A stretch of 64,000 nucleotides of DNA, taken from Pseudosporangium ferrugineum. GTDB taxonomy: Bacteria > Actinomycetota > Actinomycetes > Mycobacteriales > Micromonosporaceae. Where the stretch lies: NCBI RefSeq assembly GCF_003002065.1, contig NZ_PVZG01000007.1, forward strand, positions 124,001-188,000, written 5' to 3'. The position numbers and the translations under genes were made by a program. The notes beneath the pieces are model-generated. The model saw only the letters and a program-made list of their open reading frames with translations. It was not told the DNA's origin and ran no database searches. Positions 20,264 through 30,489 of the stretch are shown piece by piece (the first letter of the stretch is position 1; each line of letters starts with the position of its first letter).

Positions 20264-21592
20264 TCACCGGGCCGGCGAGGACGCGTACGGGAGGTAGGCC
20301 ATGTCCCGCCCGGAGACCAGGATCAGGCCGCCCGGACCGGCCGCGAACACCTTCGCGTCCGTGCGCGCCTCGGTCAGCACACCCCCGGTGCGCGGGCTCA
20401 GCGCGATGATCCGGCTCGGTTTCGCTTCCGCGATGATCGCCGCGTACGGCGTGAGCGCCGCGGAGGCCCCCGCACCCACGGTACGGCGCCACACCACGGC
20501 CCCGCGGCTGAAGGAGCGGGCGCTGACCCGGGTCTTGTCGGCGGTGCGGATGAGGGCGTACGAGTTGTCGACGGCGAGCACGTTCTGCCCGTCCCGGCCG
20601 TGCCACAGGTCGCGGCCGTCGTGCGCGGCGATCAGCTCCTGCCGGCCGACCGGATCGACGCCGAGGACCACGTCGGAGCCGCCGGCCGGGTCGCGTTCCT
20701 GCTTGCAGTCCGACCCGTTGTCCGCCGTACGCAGATTGAGCCCGGCGCGCTGCCACACCACCCGGCCGGACGGCGGATCCTGCGCGACCACGCCGTAGTA
20801 GCAGGTGCCGTCGCGCGCCTCGCCGGTCACGGTCAGCACCCGGCTGCCGACGACGGCGACGCGCTGGTTGCGGTTCGGCGTCAGGGTCTGCACCACCCGG
20901 CCCTGGGCGGTGTCGATGACCTGCACCTTGCCGTCCCCGGGCAGCCCGATGAGGTTGGGCAGCGGCAGGGGTCCGGCGGCGCGCGTGTCGACCCGGTTGC
21001 CGCTGACCGGCTGGGTGTCCGGAAGGTCGGGGTTCGAGGCGTTGAGCACGAAACCGATGCCGGGCGTGCCGACCGTCCACATCGGCTTGCTGCCGTTCGG
21101 CTCCCACGCGCTGAGCTCGCACTCGCCGGCCTTGGGGCAGCGCAGGTCGAGGACCGCGTCCGCGTACGTCCACACCGCCGTCGCCTCGGTGTCCTTGCGC
21201 CGCACCGCACCGGTCGCCGGGTCGAGCACCTCGTAGCCCTTGGTGAGCAGCCGCCCGGCCACCACCACGGCCTTCGCGTCCGTGCCGGCCACCCCGGCCC
21301 AGTCGGCGTCGGACTTCCACAGCCGCACGCCGGCGGCCAGCCCGTACGCCTCGATCGAGGTGCGGTACTCGACGACGACCGAGCCGCCGGTGATCGTGAC
21401 GCTCTGCGGGGAGCCGCCGATCTCGGCCTGCCAGGTCGCCACCCCCTCGGCGATCGGGTCGGCGCGGGTGATCCACGACCAGATCCCGGGGAACGGGTTC
21501 CACACGCCGGTGGTGGCGAGCACGATGACGACGATCACGCCCACGAGCGCGACGCTCTTGGGGGAGGGACCGCCGGAAGCCACGCCGGACAC
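20264..21592 (-). CDS. Membrane-anchored PQQ-like beta-propeller protein
   Basis: A 442-residue protein starting at GTG 21592. One N-terminal hydrophobic helix (about residues 13-28) anchors it, and the remainder is extracytoplasmic propeller with repeated blade signatures (ATWQAEIG, VRLWKSDAD, GRVVWQRAG, GAVVWRRTVG). Two cysteine pairs are visible (RCPKAGEC, and TCYYG with DCKQE). There are no enzyme motifs. It resembles the C-terminal half of the Hsp70 fusion at 6050 and the protein at 27711, so the window carries three such propellers. The function is unknown. Confidence 0.78.
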   Translation of the reverse strand: MSGVASGGPSPKSVALVGVIVVIVLATTGVWNPFPGIWSWITRADPIAEGVATWQAEIGGSPQSVTITGGSVVVEYRTSIEAYGLAAGVRLWKSDADWAGVAGTDAKAVVVAGRLLTKGYEVLDPATGAVRRKDTEATAVWTYADAVLDLRCPKAGECELSAWEPNGSKPMWTVGTPGIGFVLNASNPDLPDTQPVSGNRVDTRAAGPLPLPNLIGLPGDGKVQVIDTAQGRVVQTLTPNRNQRVAVVGSRVLTVTGEARDGTCYYGVVAQDPPSGRVVWQRAGLNLRTADNGSDCKQERDPAGGSDVVLGVDPVGRQELIAAHDGRDLWHGRDGQNVLAVDNSYALIRTADKTRVSARSFSRGAVVWRRTVGAGASAALTPYAAIIAEAKPSRIIALSPRTGGVLTEARTDAKVFAAGPGGLILVSGRDMAYLPYASSPAR

Positions 21593-21646
21593 GGTAACGA
21601 GATCGACAACGCCTGACCATTAGCCCGATAAGGCCGTGTCGCGGGC

Positions 21647-22132
21647 TTATGTTCCGCTGGCCGCCCTGACCAGCGGCATCGTCCGGTACGGGATCTGCTC
21701 CGCCAGCGCGATGATCGTCGAGGCGCGGACGATCCCCTCGTACGCCAGGATGTGGTCGATCACCCGTTGCAGGTCCGCGTTCGAGCGCGCGACGATCCGG
21801 CACATCAGGTCGCCGCTGCCGGTGATCGTGTGCGCCTCCAGCACCTCCGGGATCTCCGCGAGGTGCCCGGTCACGGCGGTGTGGCCGTACCGTTGGGAGA
21901 TCTCCAGGGTCACGAAGCTCATCACCCCGAAGCCGATCGCGGACGGGGAGACGTCGGGGCCGAAGCCGCGGACGGCTCCGCGGGCGATCAGCTTGTCCAG
22001 CCGGGCCTGCACCGTGCCGCGGGCGACGCCGAGGCGGCGGGAGAGCTCCAGCACCCCGATCCGCGGCTCGCCGGCGAGCATCGTGAGCAGCCGGCCGTCC
22101 AGGCCGTCGAGGTGGACATCTTGTTCAGCCAT
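21647..22132 (-). CDS. Lrp/AsnC-family transcriptional regulator, probably of hppD
   Basis: A 161-residue regulator with an N-terminal winged helix (LDGRLLTMLAGEPRIGVLELSRRLGVARGTVQARLDKL) and a C-terminal RAM ligand-binding domain (ITGSGDLMCRIVARSNADLQRVIDHIL). It is transcribed divergently from hppD with 88 bp between the starts. This placement and the amino-acid-sensing family suggest control of tyrosine breakdown in response to an aromatic amino or keto acid, which is inferred. The ATG at 22132 (MAEQDV) is chosen because the frame upstream runs into the shared promoter region. Confidence 0.88.
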   Translation of the reverse strand: MAEQDVHLDGLDGRLLTMLAGEPRIGVLELSRRLGVARGTVQARLDKLIARGAVRGFGPDVSPSAIGFGVMSFVTLEISQRYGHTAVTGHLAEIPEVLEAHTITGSGDLMCRIVARSNADLQRVIDHILAYEGIVRASTIIALAEQIPYRTMPLVRAASGT

Positions 22133-22166
22133 GATGCGTCCAGACCCTACCGAATGCGCAGACTGA

Positions 22167-23375
<1,209 letters not shown>

Positions 23376-23385
23376 CACTGTCTCC

Positions 23386-24195
23386 GTGACCGAAGCAAAC
23401 GACGACGCCCCGGCCGCGGGCCGCCCGGAACCCGGGCCGGTCCGCGCCCCGGCGCCGCCACCGGCCGGCCCTTCCGCCGGCGGGCCCGGCGCGTGGCCGG
23501 GTGCCGCGCCCGGGCAGCCCTACCCCGGCGGTGGACCGGGATACGCGCCGCCCGGATACGGACCCCCCGGATTCGGTCCGCCCGGATACGGACCGCCCGG
23601 ATACGGACCGCCCGGATACGGACCGCCGCCGTCCGGACCGCCCGGGTGGCGGCCGCAGCCCGTGCCGGTGGCCCCGGACGGCCGGCCGCTCGCCGACTTC
23701 GGCACCCGCCTGCTGGCGTACCTGATCGACTCGGCCATCCTCGGCGCGGCCGGCATGCTGCTGTTCCTGCCGGTCATCGCCTGGCTGGTCATCGACCGGT
23801 TCCCCGACCCGGTCGCGATGTCGGACCCGTACGCGCCGGGCGTCTCGTTCTCCGACGGCGCGTTCGGCGACTTCTTCGTGACCCTGCTGCTCGTCGAGGC
23901 CGGATTCTTCGTCTTCCTGCTGGCCGCCTACTACGTCTACTACGTCGAGATGATGTTCCGTACGGGCCAGACGCTGGGCAAGAAGCTCATCAAGGTGAAG
24001 GTGGTCCCGTTCGAGCCGGGCGCCACGCTGACCCGTGGGATGGCGGCGAAGCGCTACCTCGTCGAGTTCGTGGGCGGGCTGTTCGTGCCGTTCCTCAGCT
24101 ACCTCGACGGCCTCTGGCAACTGTGGGACAAGCCCTACCAGCAGACCCTGCACGACAAGGCCGCCAGGACCGTCGTGATAAAGGTTGCGCCATGA
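23386..24195 (+). CDS. RDD-family membrane protein with Pro/Gly/Tyr-rich N-terminus
   Basis: A 269-residue protein starting at GTG 23386, ten bases after the hppD stop. The first 95 residues are disordered, with repeated PPGYG units. An RDD domain follows ([18 protein letters not shown]), with hydrophobic helices at about 115-138 and 160-185, and the family's [14 protein letters not shown] segment. The C-terminal [12 protein letters not shown] is also typical of RDD proteins. The function is unknown; some RDD proteins are linked to Na+/H+ exchange. The stop overlaps the next start (ATGA). Confidence 0.85.
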   Translation: MTEANDDAPAAGRPEPGPVRAPAPPPAGPSAGGPGAWPGAAPGQPYPGGGPGYAPPGYGPPGFGPPGYGPPGYGPPGYGPPPSGPPGWRPQPVPVAPDGRPLADFGTRLLAYLIDSAILGAAGMLLFLPVIAWLVIDRFPDPVAMSDPYAPGVSFSDGAFGDFFVTLLLVEAGFFVFLLAAYYVYYVEMMFRTGQTLGKKLIKVKVVPFEPGATLTRGMAAKRYLVEFVGGLFVPFLSYLDGLWQLWDKPYQQTLHDKAARTVVIKVAP

Positions 24196-25298
24196 GTTCG
24201 CTACCCGCCGGTTGGTACAAGGACCCGGCAGACCCGTCGACCCAGCGCTGGTGGGACGGCGAGGGCTGGCTGGGCAAGGCGATCCCGGCGGACCAGGAAC
24301 CCCCGGACGGGCCGCCCGCCGAGGAACCCCCGGAGGAGCCGAAGCCGGCCACCCCCGAGCCGGGTCCCGCCGCCACGCCGCCGCCCGCCTGGGGAGCGCC
24401 GCCCGGCTACCCTCCACCGGGCTGGACCCCGCCCCCGGGATACCCGCCCCCGCCGCCCGGCTGGGCGCCCCCGCCCGGTTACCCGCCCCCGCCGGGCTGG
24501 ACACCCCCACCGGGCTGGCAGCCCGCACCCGGCCAGCCCGCACCGGGCCAGCCCGCGCCCGGCCAGCCCGTACCTGGTCAGCCGATGTCACCCGCGGGTC
24601 AGCAGGCTCCGCCCGGCTACCCCGCGCCGCCCGTCTATCCGGTGCCACCGGGCTACCCCGTGCCGCCGCCGGGCTACCCCATGCCGCCGCCCGGGTGGGT
24701 GCCGCGCGCCCAGCCGCACGGCATGCCGCTCGCCGGGCTCGGCCGCCGGCTCGTGGCGCGGCTCGTCGACATCGCGGCCGTGCTGGTCCTCAACGTGCTG
24801 GTCAACGGCTGGCTCGCGTACCAGTGGTGGCTCGAGGTCGAACCGATCTTCCGTGCCGCGATGGCCGACCCGTTCGCCAGCCCGCAGCCCGCCTCCGTGC
24901 GGTCCAGCTACATCATGCTGACGATGCTGTTCGTGGCGACGGCGCTGTGGTTCGCGTACGAGGTGCCCGCCATCGCCAACAGCGGCCAGACCCTGGGCAA
25001 ACGGCTGATGCAGGTGCGGGTCGTCAAGCTCGAGGAGACCACCCCGATCGGCTTCGGCCGGGCGTTCCGGCGCTGGGGCCGACTCGGCATGTGGACGCCG
25101 TTCTGGAGCTGTTACGGCATCGGCTTCCTCGCCCAGCTCATCGACAGCGGCTCGGTGCTCTTCGACCAGCGGCTGCACCAGGCGTTGCACGACAAGTCCG
25201 CCGGCACCGTCGTGGTCGCCGTGCCGCCGGGCCGCCCGCCCCAGCCGGTACCGGCCACGCCGGGCAAGGCCGACGATTCCACCGGAGGAGAACGATGA
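24192..25298 (+). CDS. RDD-family membrane protein with N-terminal DUF2510 and Pro-rich linker
   Basis: A 368-residue protein. Residues 1-30 form a DUF2510 motif ([20 protein letters not shown]). A Pro-rich linker of about 145 residues follows, with GYPPPPGW and GQPAP repeats. The RDD domain comes last, with its signature [19 protein letters not shown] and [18 protein letters not shown]. It is paralogous to the preceding gene and joined to it by a 4-bp ATGA overlap, so the pair may form one complex. Its own stop overlaps the next gene's start by 4 bp. Confidence 0.87.
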   Translation: MSSLPAGWYKDPADPSTQRWWDGEGWLGKAIPADQEPPDGPPAEEPPEEPKPATPEPGPAATPPPAWGAPPGYPPPGWTPPPGYPPPPPGWAPPPGYPPPPGWTPPPGWQPAPGQPAPGQPAPGQPVPGQPMSPAGQQAPPGYPAPPVYPVPPGYPVPPPGYPMPPPGWVPRAQPHGMPLAGLGRRLVARLVDIAAVLVLNVLVNGWLAYQWWLEVEPIFRAAMADPFASPQPASVRSSYIMLTMLFVATALWFAYEVPAIANSGQTLGKRLMQVRVVKLEETTPIGFGRAFRRWGRLGMWTPFWSCYGIGFLAQLIDSGSVLFDQRLHQALHDKSAGTVVVAVPPGRPPQPVPATPGKADDSTGGER

Positions 25299-26371
25299 CC
25301 AGGCTGACCCGTGCCGACCTGGAGGCGCTGCCCGCGTACGTGCCCGGCCGCAACGTCGCCGACCTGGCCCGCGAGCTCGGCATCGCCGAGGCGATCAAGC
25401 TGGCCAGCAACGAGGTGCCGTTCGGGCCGCTGCCCGGGGTGCCCGAGGCGGTGGCGGCGGCGGTCGCCCAGTCGCACCGCTACCCGGACATGGGCGTGGT
25501 CGAGCTCCGGGACAAGCTCGCCGCCCGGTACGGCATCAGCCCCGAGCGCATCGTCACCGGCTGCGGCTCGGTCGCGCTGGCCGAGCACCTGGTCAAGGCG
25601 ACCTGCCTGCCCGGCGACGAGATCGTGTACGCGTGGCGCTCGTTCGAGGCGTACCCGATCATCTCGGCCGGCGCGGGCGCGACCAGCGTCCGGGTGCCGA
25701 ACACGGCCGGTCACGGGCACGACCTGACGGCGATGGCGGAGGCGATCACCGACCGGACCCGGCTGGCGATCGTCTGCAACCCGAACAACCCGACCGGCAC
25801 CAGCGTGCGCCGGGCCGAGCTGGACCGCTTCCTCGACGACGTGCCGGACGACGTGCTGGTGGTGCTGGACGAGGCCTACCGGGAGTTCGTGACGGACGAC
25901 GAGGTCCCGGACGGCCTGGTCACGTACGGTGATCGCCCGAACGTCGTGGTGCTGCGCACGCTGAGCAAGGCGTGGGGCCTGGCCGGCCTCCGGATCGGTT
26001 TCCTGGTCGGGCAGCCGGAGGTGGCCGGCGCGATCCGCAAGGTGCTGACCCCGTTCTCGACCAGCATCGTGGCCCAGGCCGCGGCGCTCGCCGCGCTGGA
26101 CGCGGAGGACGAGGTGAAGCGGCGCTGCGCCATCGTCATCAGCGAGCGGGAGCGGGTCACCGAGGCGCTGCGCAAGCTGCTGCCGGACGTGCCGTCGAGC
26201 CAGTCCAACTTCGTCTGGCTGCCGCTGGGCGACCGGGCGGCGGCCTTCGGGGCGGCCTGCGAGAAGCGCGGGGTCATCGTCCGCCCGTTCCAGGGGGACG
26301 GCGTCCGGGTGACCATCGGTACGCCGGAGGAGAACGACGCATTCCTCGCCGCCGCGGAGGCAAGCCTGTAG
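25295..26371 (+). CDS. hisC: Class I/II PLP aminotransferase, HisC / aromatic aminotransferase type
   Basis: A 358-residue PLP enzyme. Features seen are [14 protein letters not shown] (N-terminal substrate loop), [33 protein letters not shown] and the PLP lysine in [15 protein letters not shown]. The family covers histidinol-phosphate aminotransferase and the actinobacterial aromatic amino acid aminotransferase (Pat). No other his genes are nearby, whereas hppD is three genes upstream on the same strand. Production or use of 4-hydroxyphenylpyruvate is therefore an attractive role, but this is context only. The ribosome binding site GGAGGAG precedes an ATG that overlaps the RDD stop. Confidence 0.88.
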   Translation: MTRLTRADLEALPAYVPGRNVADLARELGIAEAIKLASNEVPFGPLPGVPEAVAAAVAQSHRYPDMGVVELRDKLAARYGISPERIVTGCGSVALAEHLVKATCLPGDEIVYAWRSFEAYPIISAGAGATSVRVPNTAGHGHDLTAMAEAITDRTRLAIVCNPNNPTGTSVRRAELDRFLDDVPDDVLVVLDEAYREFVTDDEVPDGLVTYGDRPNVVVLRTLSKAWGLAGLRIGFLVGQPEVAGAIRKVLTPFSTSIVAQAAALAALDAEDEVKRRCAIVISERERVTEALRKLLPDVPSSQSNFVWLPLGDRAAAFGAACEKRGVIVRPFQGDGVRVTIGTPEENDAFLAAAEASL

Positions 26372-26450
26372 GGGGTGTCTCCGCGCGGAACGGCCTTGTC
26401 GGCGCCAAGATGGGGAGGTTGGGCGACAAAACGGCCCAGAAGGGGGCGGT

Positions 26451-27563
26451 GTGACGACGCGCGCGACCGAGTTGCTGCGGGTGGTGCACGCCCGTCCCGG
26501 CGTCACCCGGGCGGACGCGGCCCGGCTGATCGGGGTCGGCACCGGGGCCACCACCGAGCTCGTCGGCCGGCTCGGCCAGGCGGAACTGCTCGCCGAGGGT
26601 CCCACCGCTCCGAGCGGCGCCCGCGGGCGGCCCACGACCGCGCTGATCCCGCACCCCCGGGGACCGCTGATCGCGGCCGCGTCCATCACCCACGAGGCCT
26701 GGCGGGTCGACGTCGTCGAGCTGGGCGGCGGCACGCTGGCCGGCCGGAGCGCCGGGTCGCAGGGCCTCGGCGGCGCCGAGGTGGTCGCCGCGATCGGCGC
26801 GGCGGTGGCGGAGCTGCGGACCACGTTCGGCGGGCGGATCCGCGGCATCGGGATCTCCGTGCCCGGCACGGTGTCCCGCGACCTCCGGCTCGACGCGAGC
26901 AACCTCGGCTGGCACGGCGTGGACCTGGCGGCGGCATGGCCGGGCGCGGAGATCTTCGTGGCCGGCAACGACGCGACGCTGGCCGCCTCGGCGGAGTCGC
27001 ACCGGGGCCTGGCCGTCGGCGCCTCGGTCGCCCTGCACCTGCGCATCGAGGCGGGCCTGGGCGGCGCGGTGGTCAACGGCGGCCAGGTGCTGGTCGGGGC
27101 CCTGGGCGCGGCCGGCGAGTTCGGGCACATGCCGTTCGGCGACCCGGCGGTGGCGTGCCCGTGCGGCGCGTACGGCTGCTGGGGCACCGCCGTCGACGGC
27201 TCCGCCCTGGCCCGCCTCCTGGGCCACGAGCAGCCCCCCGACCCCGTCTCGTACGCCCGCCGCATCATCGCCGCCACCGACCCGCAGCCGGCCGCCGCGA
27301 CCGCCATCGTGGCGACCGCCCTGGGCCGGGGCATCGCGGGGCTGGTCAACGGCCTGGACCCGGACCTCGTGACGCTGGGCGGCCTCGGCGTGGACCTGCT
27401 CGCCGCGGCACCGGACCGGATCGACGAGGCGTACCGGGCGGGCCTGATGGGGTTCCGCCGCGCGTCCCCGCCGCCGGTGCTCGCCGCCCGCCTGGGCGAC
27501 GACGGCCCGCTGGCCGGCGCCGCCGAGGAGGCCTGGACCGCCCTGCTGGCCGCGCTCGCCTAG
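26451..27563 (+). CDS. ROK-family protein (regulator/sugar kinase type)
   Basis: A 370-residue protein starting at GTG 26451 behind AGGGGG. The N-terminus has a short winged helix (VVHARPGVTRADAARLIGVGTGATTEL). The ROK core follows, with GIGISVPGTVSRD, VAGNDATLAASAE, the GAAGEFGHMPFG segment and the zinc-binding motif CPCGAYGCWGT. The usual phosphate-binding DxGGT of ROK kinases is not obvious near residue 75, so regulation rather than catalysis is more likely. The sugar ligand and targets are unknown. Its stop overlaps the convergent degraded regulator (CTAG). Confidence 0.85.
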   Translation: MTTRATELLRVVHARPGVTRADAARLIGVGTGATTELVGRLGQAELLAEGPTAPSGARGRPTTALIPHPRGPLIAAASITHEAWRVDVVELGGGTLAGRSAGSQGLGGAEVVAAIGAAVAELRTTFGGRIRGIGISVPGTVSRDLRLDASNLGWHGVDLAAAWPGAEIFVAGNDATLAASAESHRGLAVGASVALHLRIEAGLGGAVVNGGQVLVGALGAAGEFGHMPFGDPAVACPCGAYGCWGTAVDGSALARLLGHEQPPDPVSYARRIIAATDPQPAAATAIVATALGRGIAGLVNGLDPDLVTLGGLGVDLLAAAPDRIDEAYRAGLMGFRRASPPPVLAARLGDDGPLAGAAEEAWTALLAALA

Positions 27564-27713
27564 CGTCTGCGCCGGAACCTCTCCAGGATCCCGGCCAGCA
27601 CGGTCATCTCGTCGCCGAGCGCGCGCTCTCCGGCCGCCGTGATGGACGCCCAGGTGCCACCGTCAGCAGGGCGAGCCGCGTCCTCTGGTGCACCGTGCGG
27701 GCGTCAAGGGTCA
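27560..27713 (-). pseudogene. Internally deleted winged-helix transcriptional regulator
   Basis: Two fragments of the short actinobacterial winged-helix regulator family are visible in different frames. The proximal one reads LDARTVHQRTRLALLTV, the typical first helix. The distal one, from about 27655 to the TAG at 27560-27562, reads TWASITAAGERALGDE and then a helical tail ending FRRRR, the typical end of the wing and last helix. The junction lies near 27655-27665 and about 45 codons including the recognition helix are missing, with a frameshift. This is a remnant of a gene, not an expressed regulator. It lies directly after the propeller gene on the same strand. Confidence 0.65.
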
Positions 27714-28853
27714 GATCGCGGCGAGGAGGACCGGGTCCATCGTGTAGTAGTGGCCGTGCTCGGTGGTGTCGTCGGTGGCGTCCGGGAACAGCCGCTCCAC
27801 CGCGACCACCCCGCCCGCCACCTGCCACAGGTGCGGCTTCCACGGCTCGACCCGCTCGTCGTCCACGTACGCCGGGAAGCGCCCGAGCTGCGCCCCGGTC
27901 CGCGCGTCCAGGGTCACCACCTCGAACGCCGCGGTGAGGAGCACGACCTTGTCCGCGCGTACGCCCAGCACCCGGGCCTCCCCCGCCCAGCGCCACGTCG
28001 CCGCGCCCGAGGCGGTCACCGCGCCGGAAGCCGTGGCGAGGATCAGGCCGCCCGCCGCGGTGGCATCGGGCGCGTCGAGGGCGGCCACCCGCTCCGGCCG
28101 CCGCGAGCCGGCCAGCCATCCCCGCCCCGACGCGTCGCGCAGCCCGGCGCACCCGGATCGCGCCACGTCGCAGCCCAGCGGCGTGGACGGGCCGGGCGGC
28201 CAGCCGCGTACGGGCGTGCCGGAGATGACGTCCCAGGCCCCCTCGCCGCACACGAAACGCCCGCCGGCCGTGACGAACGGGTCCGTGCAGCCCACCGGCA
28301 GGTCCGCGGTCCAGCGCCGGGAGCCGTCCGCGGCCGACAGGGCCAGCAGCCGGCGGCCGGCGACGACCAGGACGCTGGTCCCGGCGACATGCAGCCCCGG
28401 CGGCGCCCAGACGGCCTCGGCGCCGGTGCGCCCGGCGAACCCGGGGGCGGCCGGCCCGCCCGCGCGCCAGAGCTCCCGGCCGGTGTCCCCGTCGAGCGCC
28501 ACCAGCAGGCCGTCGGTCCACCGCGTCACCACCGTGGCGCCGACCGCGACGACCCCGCTGACCCGCTCCGGCCACCGCCGGTACGACCACAGCGCGGTGG
28601 CCATCGTCTTGGCGTCGACCGGCCCGTCCGCCTTCACGTAGCGCTTGCCGGCGTACACCCGGATCCGGTCGTCGACGACAAGCGGCGCCATCAGGAGTTT
28701 TCCGGCGATACCCGGCGCGCGGGCGGCCGCGACCGGGAACGGTTCGTCCGCCGGCTCGAGCACCTCCGTGGGGGCGAGCACCCGCCAGCCGATGAGTCCG
28801 GCGGCGGCCAGCACGACCACCGCGGCGAGGGCGCGCAGCAGGTTCCGGGTCAT
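27711..28853 (-). CDS. Membrane-anchored PQQ-like beta-propeller protein
   Basis: A 380-residue protein with an N-terminal signal anchor (MTRNLLRALAAVVVLAAAGLIG). About 330 residues of propeller blades follow (ATALWSYRRW, GRELWRAGG, SRRWTADLP, AATWRWAGEA). Several cysteines (VGCTDP, FVCGEG, LGCDVARSGCAG) indicate an extracytoplasmic, disulfide-bearing protein. It is probably cotranscribed with the upstream SRPBCC gene (14 bp gap) and precedes the remnant of a deleted regulator. The function is unknown. Confidence 0.78.
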   Translation of the reverse strand: MTRNLLRALAAVVVLAAAGLIGWRVLAPTEVLEPADEPFPVAAARAPGIAGKLLMAPLVVDDRIRVYAGKRYVKADGPVDAKTMATALWSYRRWPERVSGVVAVGATVVTRWTDGLLVALDGDTGRELWRAGGPAAPGFAGRTGAEAVWAPPGLHVAGTSVLVVAGRRLLALSAADGSRRWTADLPVGCTDPFVTAGGRFVCGEGAWDVISGTPVRGWPPGPSTPLGCDVARSGCAGLRDASGRGWLAGSRRPERVAALDAPDATAAGGLILATASGAVTASGAATWRWAGEARVLGVRADKVVLLTAAFEVVTLDARTGAQLGRFPAYVDDERVEPWKPHLWQVAGGVVAVERLFPDATDDTTEHGHYYTMDPVLLAAI

Positions 28854-28867
28854 CCCGGGACAGTAAT

Positions 28868-29326
28868 TCAGGCCGCGGCGGCGAGATCGTCCAGGTCGCG
28901 GCGGAGCGCGCCCTCGACCGTACGGGCGGCCAGCCCGCCGAACACCAGCGCCAGGAACCGCCCGGCGGGCGCGGTCGGCGTGCCGTCCTGCACGACGGTG
29001 ACCATCGTCCCGCCGCGGTGCCGCCCCTCGAGCACCGGCACGAAGGTGTACGTCATCCGGTAGTCGGCGCCGATCCCGGGCGACTCCACCACGAACCGTT
29101 CGGGCACGGCGCACTCGCGTACCCGGAATTCCTCGGTGATCTCCCCGCCGTCGGCCATCGTGCGGGTCTCGCGCCACACCGTCCCGGCGCCGAACGGGCC
29201 GTCGGTGAGCATCTCCACGTGGGTGACCGTGGAGAGCCACTCGCGCCGCCGCCGCAGGTCGGTGAAGACCCGCCAGACCTCGACGACCGGCGCCTCGACC
29301 AGCCGTGTCACCGCGACCGTGGACAT
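28868..29326 (-). CDS. SRPBCC (START-like) family protein
   Basis: A 152-residue protein with the family pattern: VTRLVEAPVVEVWRVFTDLRRRREWL at the start, a central FGAGTVWRETR, and a long C-terminal helix after the VFGGLAAR segment. Such proteins bind hydrophobic ligands or act as cyclases or aromatases; the ligand is unknown. Strong ribosome binding site GAGGGGG precedes the ATG at 29326. It lies 44 bp after fahA on the same strand, so it may be read from the homogentisate operon. Confidence 0.83.
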   Translation of the reverse strand: MSTVAVTRLVEAPVVEVWRVFTDLRRRREWLSTVTHVEMLTDGPFGAGTVWRETRTMADGGEITEEFRVRECAVPERFVVESPGIGADYRMTYTFVPVLEGRHRGGTMVTVVQDGTPTAPAGRFLALVFGGLAARTVEGALRRDLDDLAAAA

Positions 29327-29370
29327 CGAATGACCCCCTCTCCCGCGTACACCGTACGGGGAGTGGCCGG

Positions 29371-30489
29371 TCAGGGACAGACAGTTCCGGTTACCGATCC
29401 GAGTCCGATCGTCGTGCCGCCCGCCCCGGCCGCGGTGGCGCTGATCGTCACCGTGTCGCCGTCGAGCAGGAAGCCCCGGGTGGTGCCGTCGGCGAGGCGT
29501 ACGGGCTCCGCCCCGTTCCAGGTCAGCTCCAGGAAGGAGCCGGCCTGCGAGCGCTCCGGCCCGGAGACCGTGCCGGAGGCGAAGAGGTCGCCCGTGCGCA
29601 CGAGCGCCCCGTTGCTGGTCAGGTGGGCGAGCTGCTGGGCCGGGGTCCAGTACATCTGCGCGTACGGCGGGGAGCTGACCTCCGTCCCGTTCCACTCCAC
29701 CCGGAGCCGGATGTCCAGCGCCGGCCCCGGAGGCAGCAGGTAGTCGTGCGGGGCCGGATCCTGCGCGGGCGGCTCGACGGGCGCGAACGCCTCCAGCGGC
29801 ACCACCCACGGCGAGACCGAGGTGGCGAACGACTTGCCCAGGAACGGGCCGAGCGGCTGGTACTCGTACGCCTGGATGTCGCGGGCCGACCAGTCGTTGA
29901 CCAGCACCACCCCGAACACGTGCTCGGCGAGGTCGGCGGTGCGCAGCCGGCGCCCCGGTACGCCCACCACGAACCCGACCTCCGCCTCGATGTCGAGCCG
30001 CCGCGACGGGCCGTACTCGCCGGGGCCCAGCTGGCCGGCGGGGCGGGCGATGGGCGTACCGGAAACGACCACCGTCGCGGCCCGCCCGTGGTAGCCGATC
30101 GGCAGGTGCTTCCAGTTCGGTTGCAGGCCCGGCCGGTCGGGGCGCAGGATCCGGCCGACGTTCGTGGCGTGGTGCTCGGAGGAGTAGAAGTCGGTGTAGT
30201 CGGCCACCTCGAACGGCAGGTGCAGCTCGACGTCCGCGAGCGGGATGGCCGGCAGATCCGGTGCCAGCTCGGCGACGCGGGCGCGGATCGCCGTCCACTG
30301 CGGACGGCCGAGCGCCATCAGCACGTTGAGGCTGGGCTGCCGCAGGGCGCCGCCCGCGAGGATGAGGTCGTCCGCCTCGGCGCGGGCCAGGTCGAGCACC
30401 GCGTCGCCGAGCCGGACGCCGATCCGGCGGGCGCCGCCGGGAGTGGAGAAGACGCCGTAGGGCAGGGTCTCCGGGCCGAAAAGAGTCAC
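29371..30489 (-). CDS. fahA: Fumarylacetoacetase
   Basis: A 372-residue hydrolase that cleaves fumarylacetoacetate to fumarate and acetoacetate, the last step of tyrosine degradation. Seen are DYTDFYSSEHHATNVG (Ca2+ ligand Asp and catalytic His), RRLDIEAEVGFVVG (metal-binding Glu pair), VLVNDWSARDIQAYEYQPLGPFLGKSF and the C-terminal TGDLFASGTVSGPE. The length is shorter than the eukaryotic enzyme but normal for actinobacteria. GTG start at 30489 overlaps the TGA of the upstream unknown gene in GTGA, so both are translated together. Confidence 0.95.
   Translation of the reverse strand: MTLFGPETLPYGVFSTPGGARRIGVRLGDAVLDLARAEADDLILAGGALRQPSLNVLMALGRPQWTAIRARVAELAPDLPAIPLADVELHLPFEVADYTDFYSSEHHATNVGRILRPDRPGLQPNWKHLPIGYHGRAATVVVSGTPIARPAGQLGPGEYGPSRRLDIEAEVGFVVGVPGRRLRTADLAEHVFGVVLVNDWSARDIQAYEYQPLGPFLGKSFATSVSPWVVPLEAFAPVEPPAQDPAPHDYLLPPGPALDIRLRVEWNGTEVSSPPYAQMYWTPAQQLAHLTSNGALVRTGDLFASGTVSGPERSQAGSFLELTWNGAEPVRLADGTTRGFLLDGDTVTISATAAGAGGTTIGLGSVTGTVCP

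Noticed and set aside
26451..27563. ROK protein as a second csn-type sugar regulator controlling adjacent genes
   Set aside because: No sugar genes adjoin it and no operator-like repeat was seen around it, so no target is proposed.
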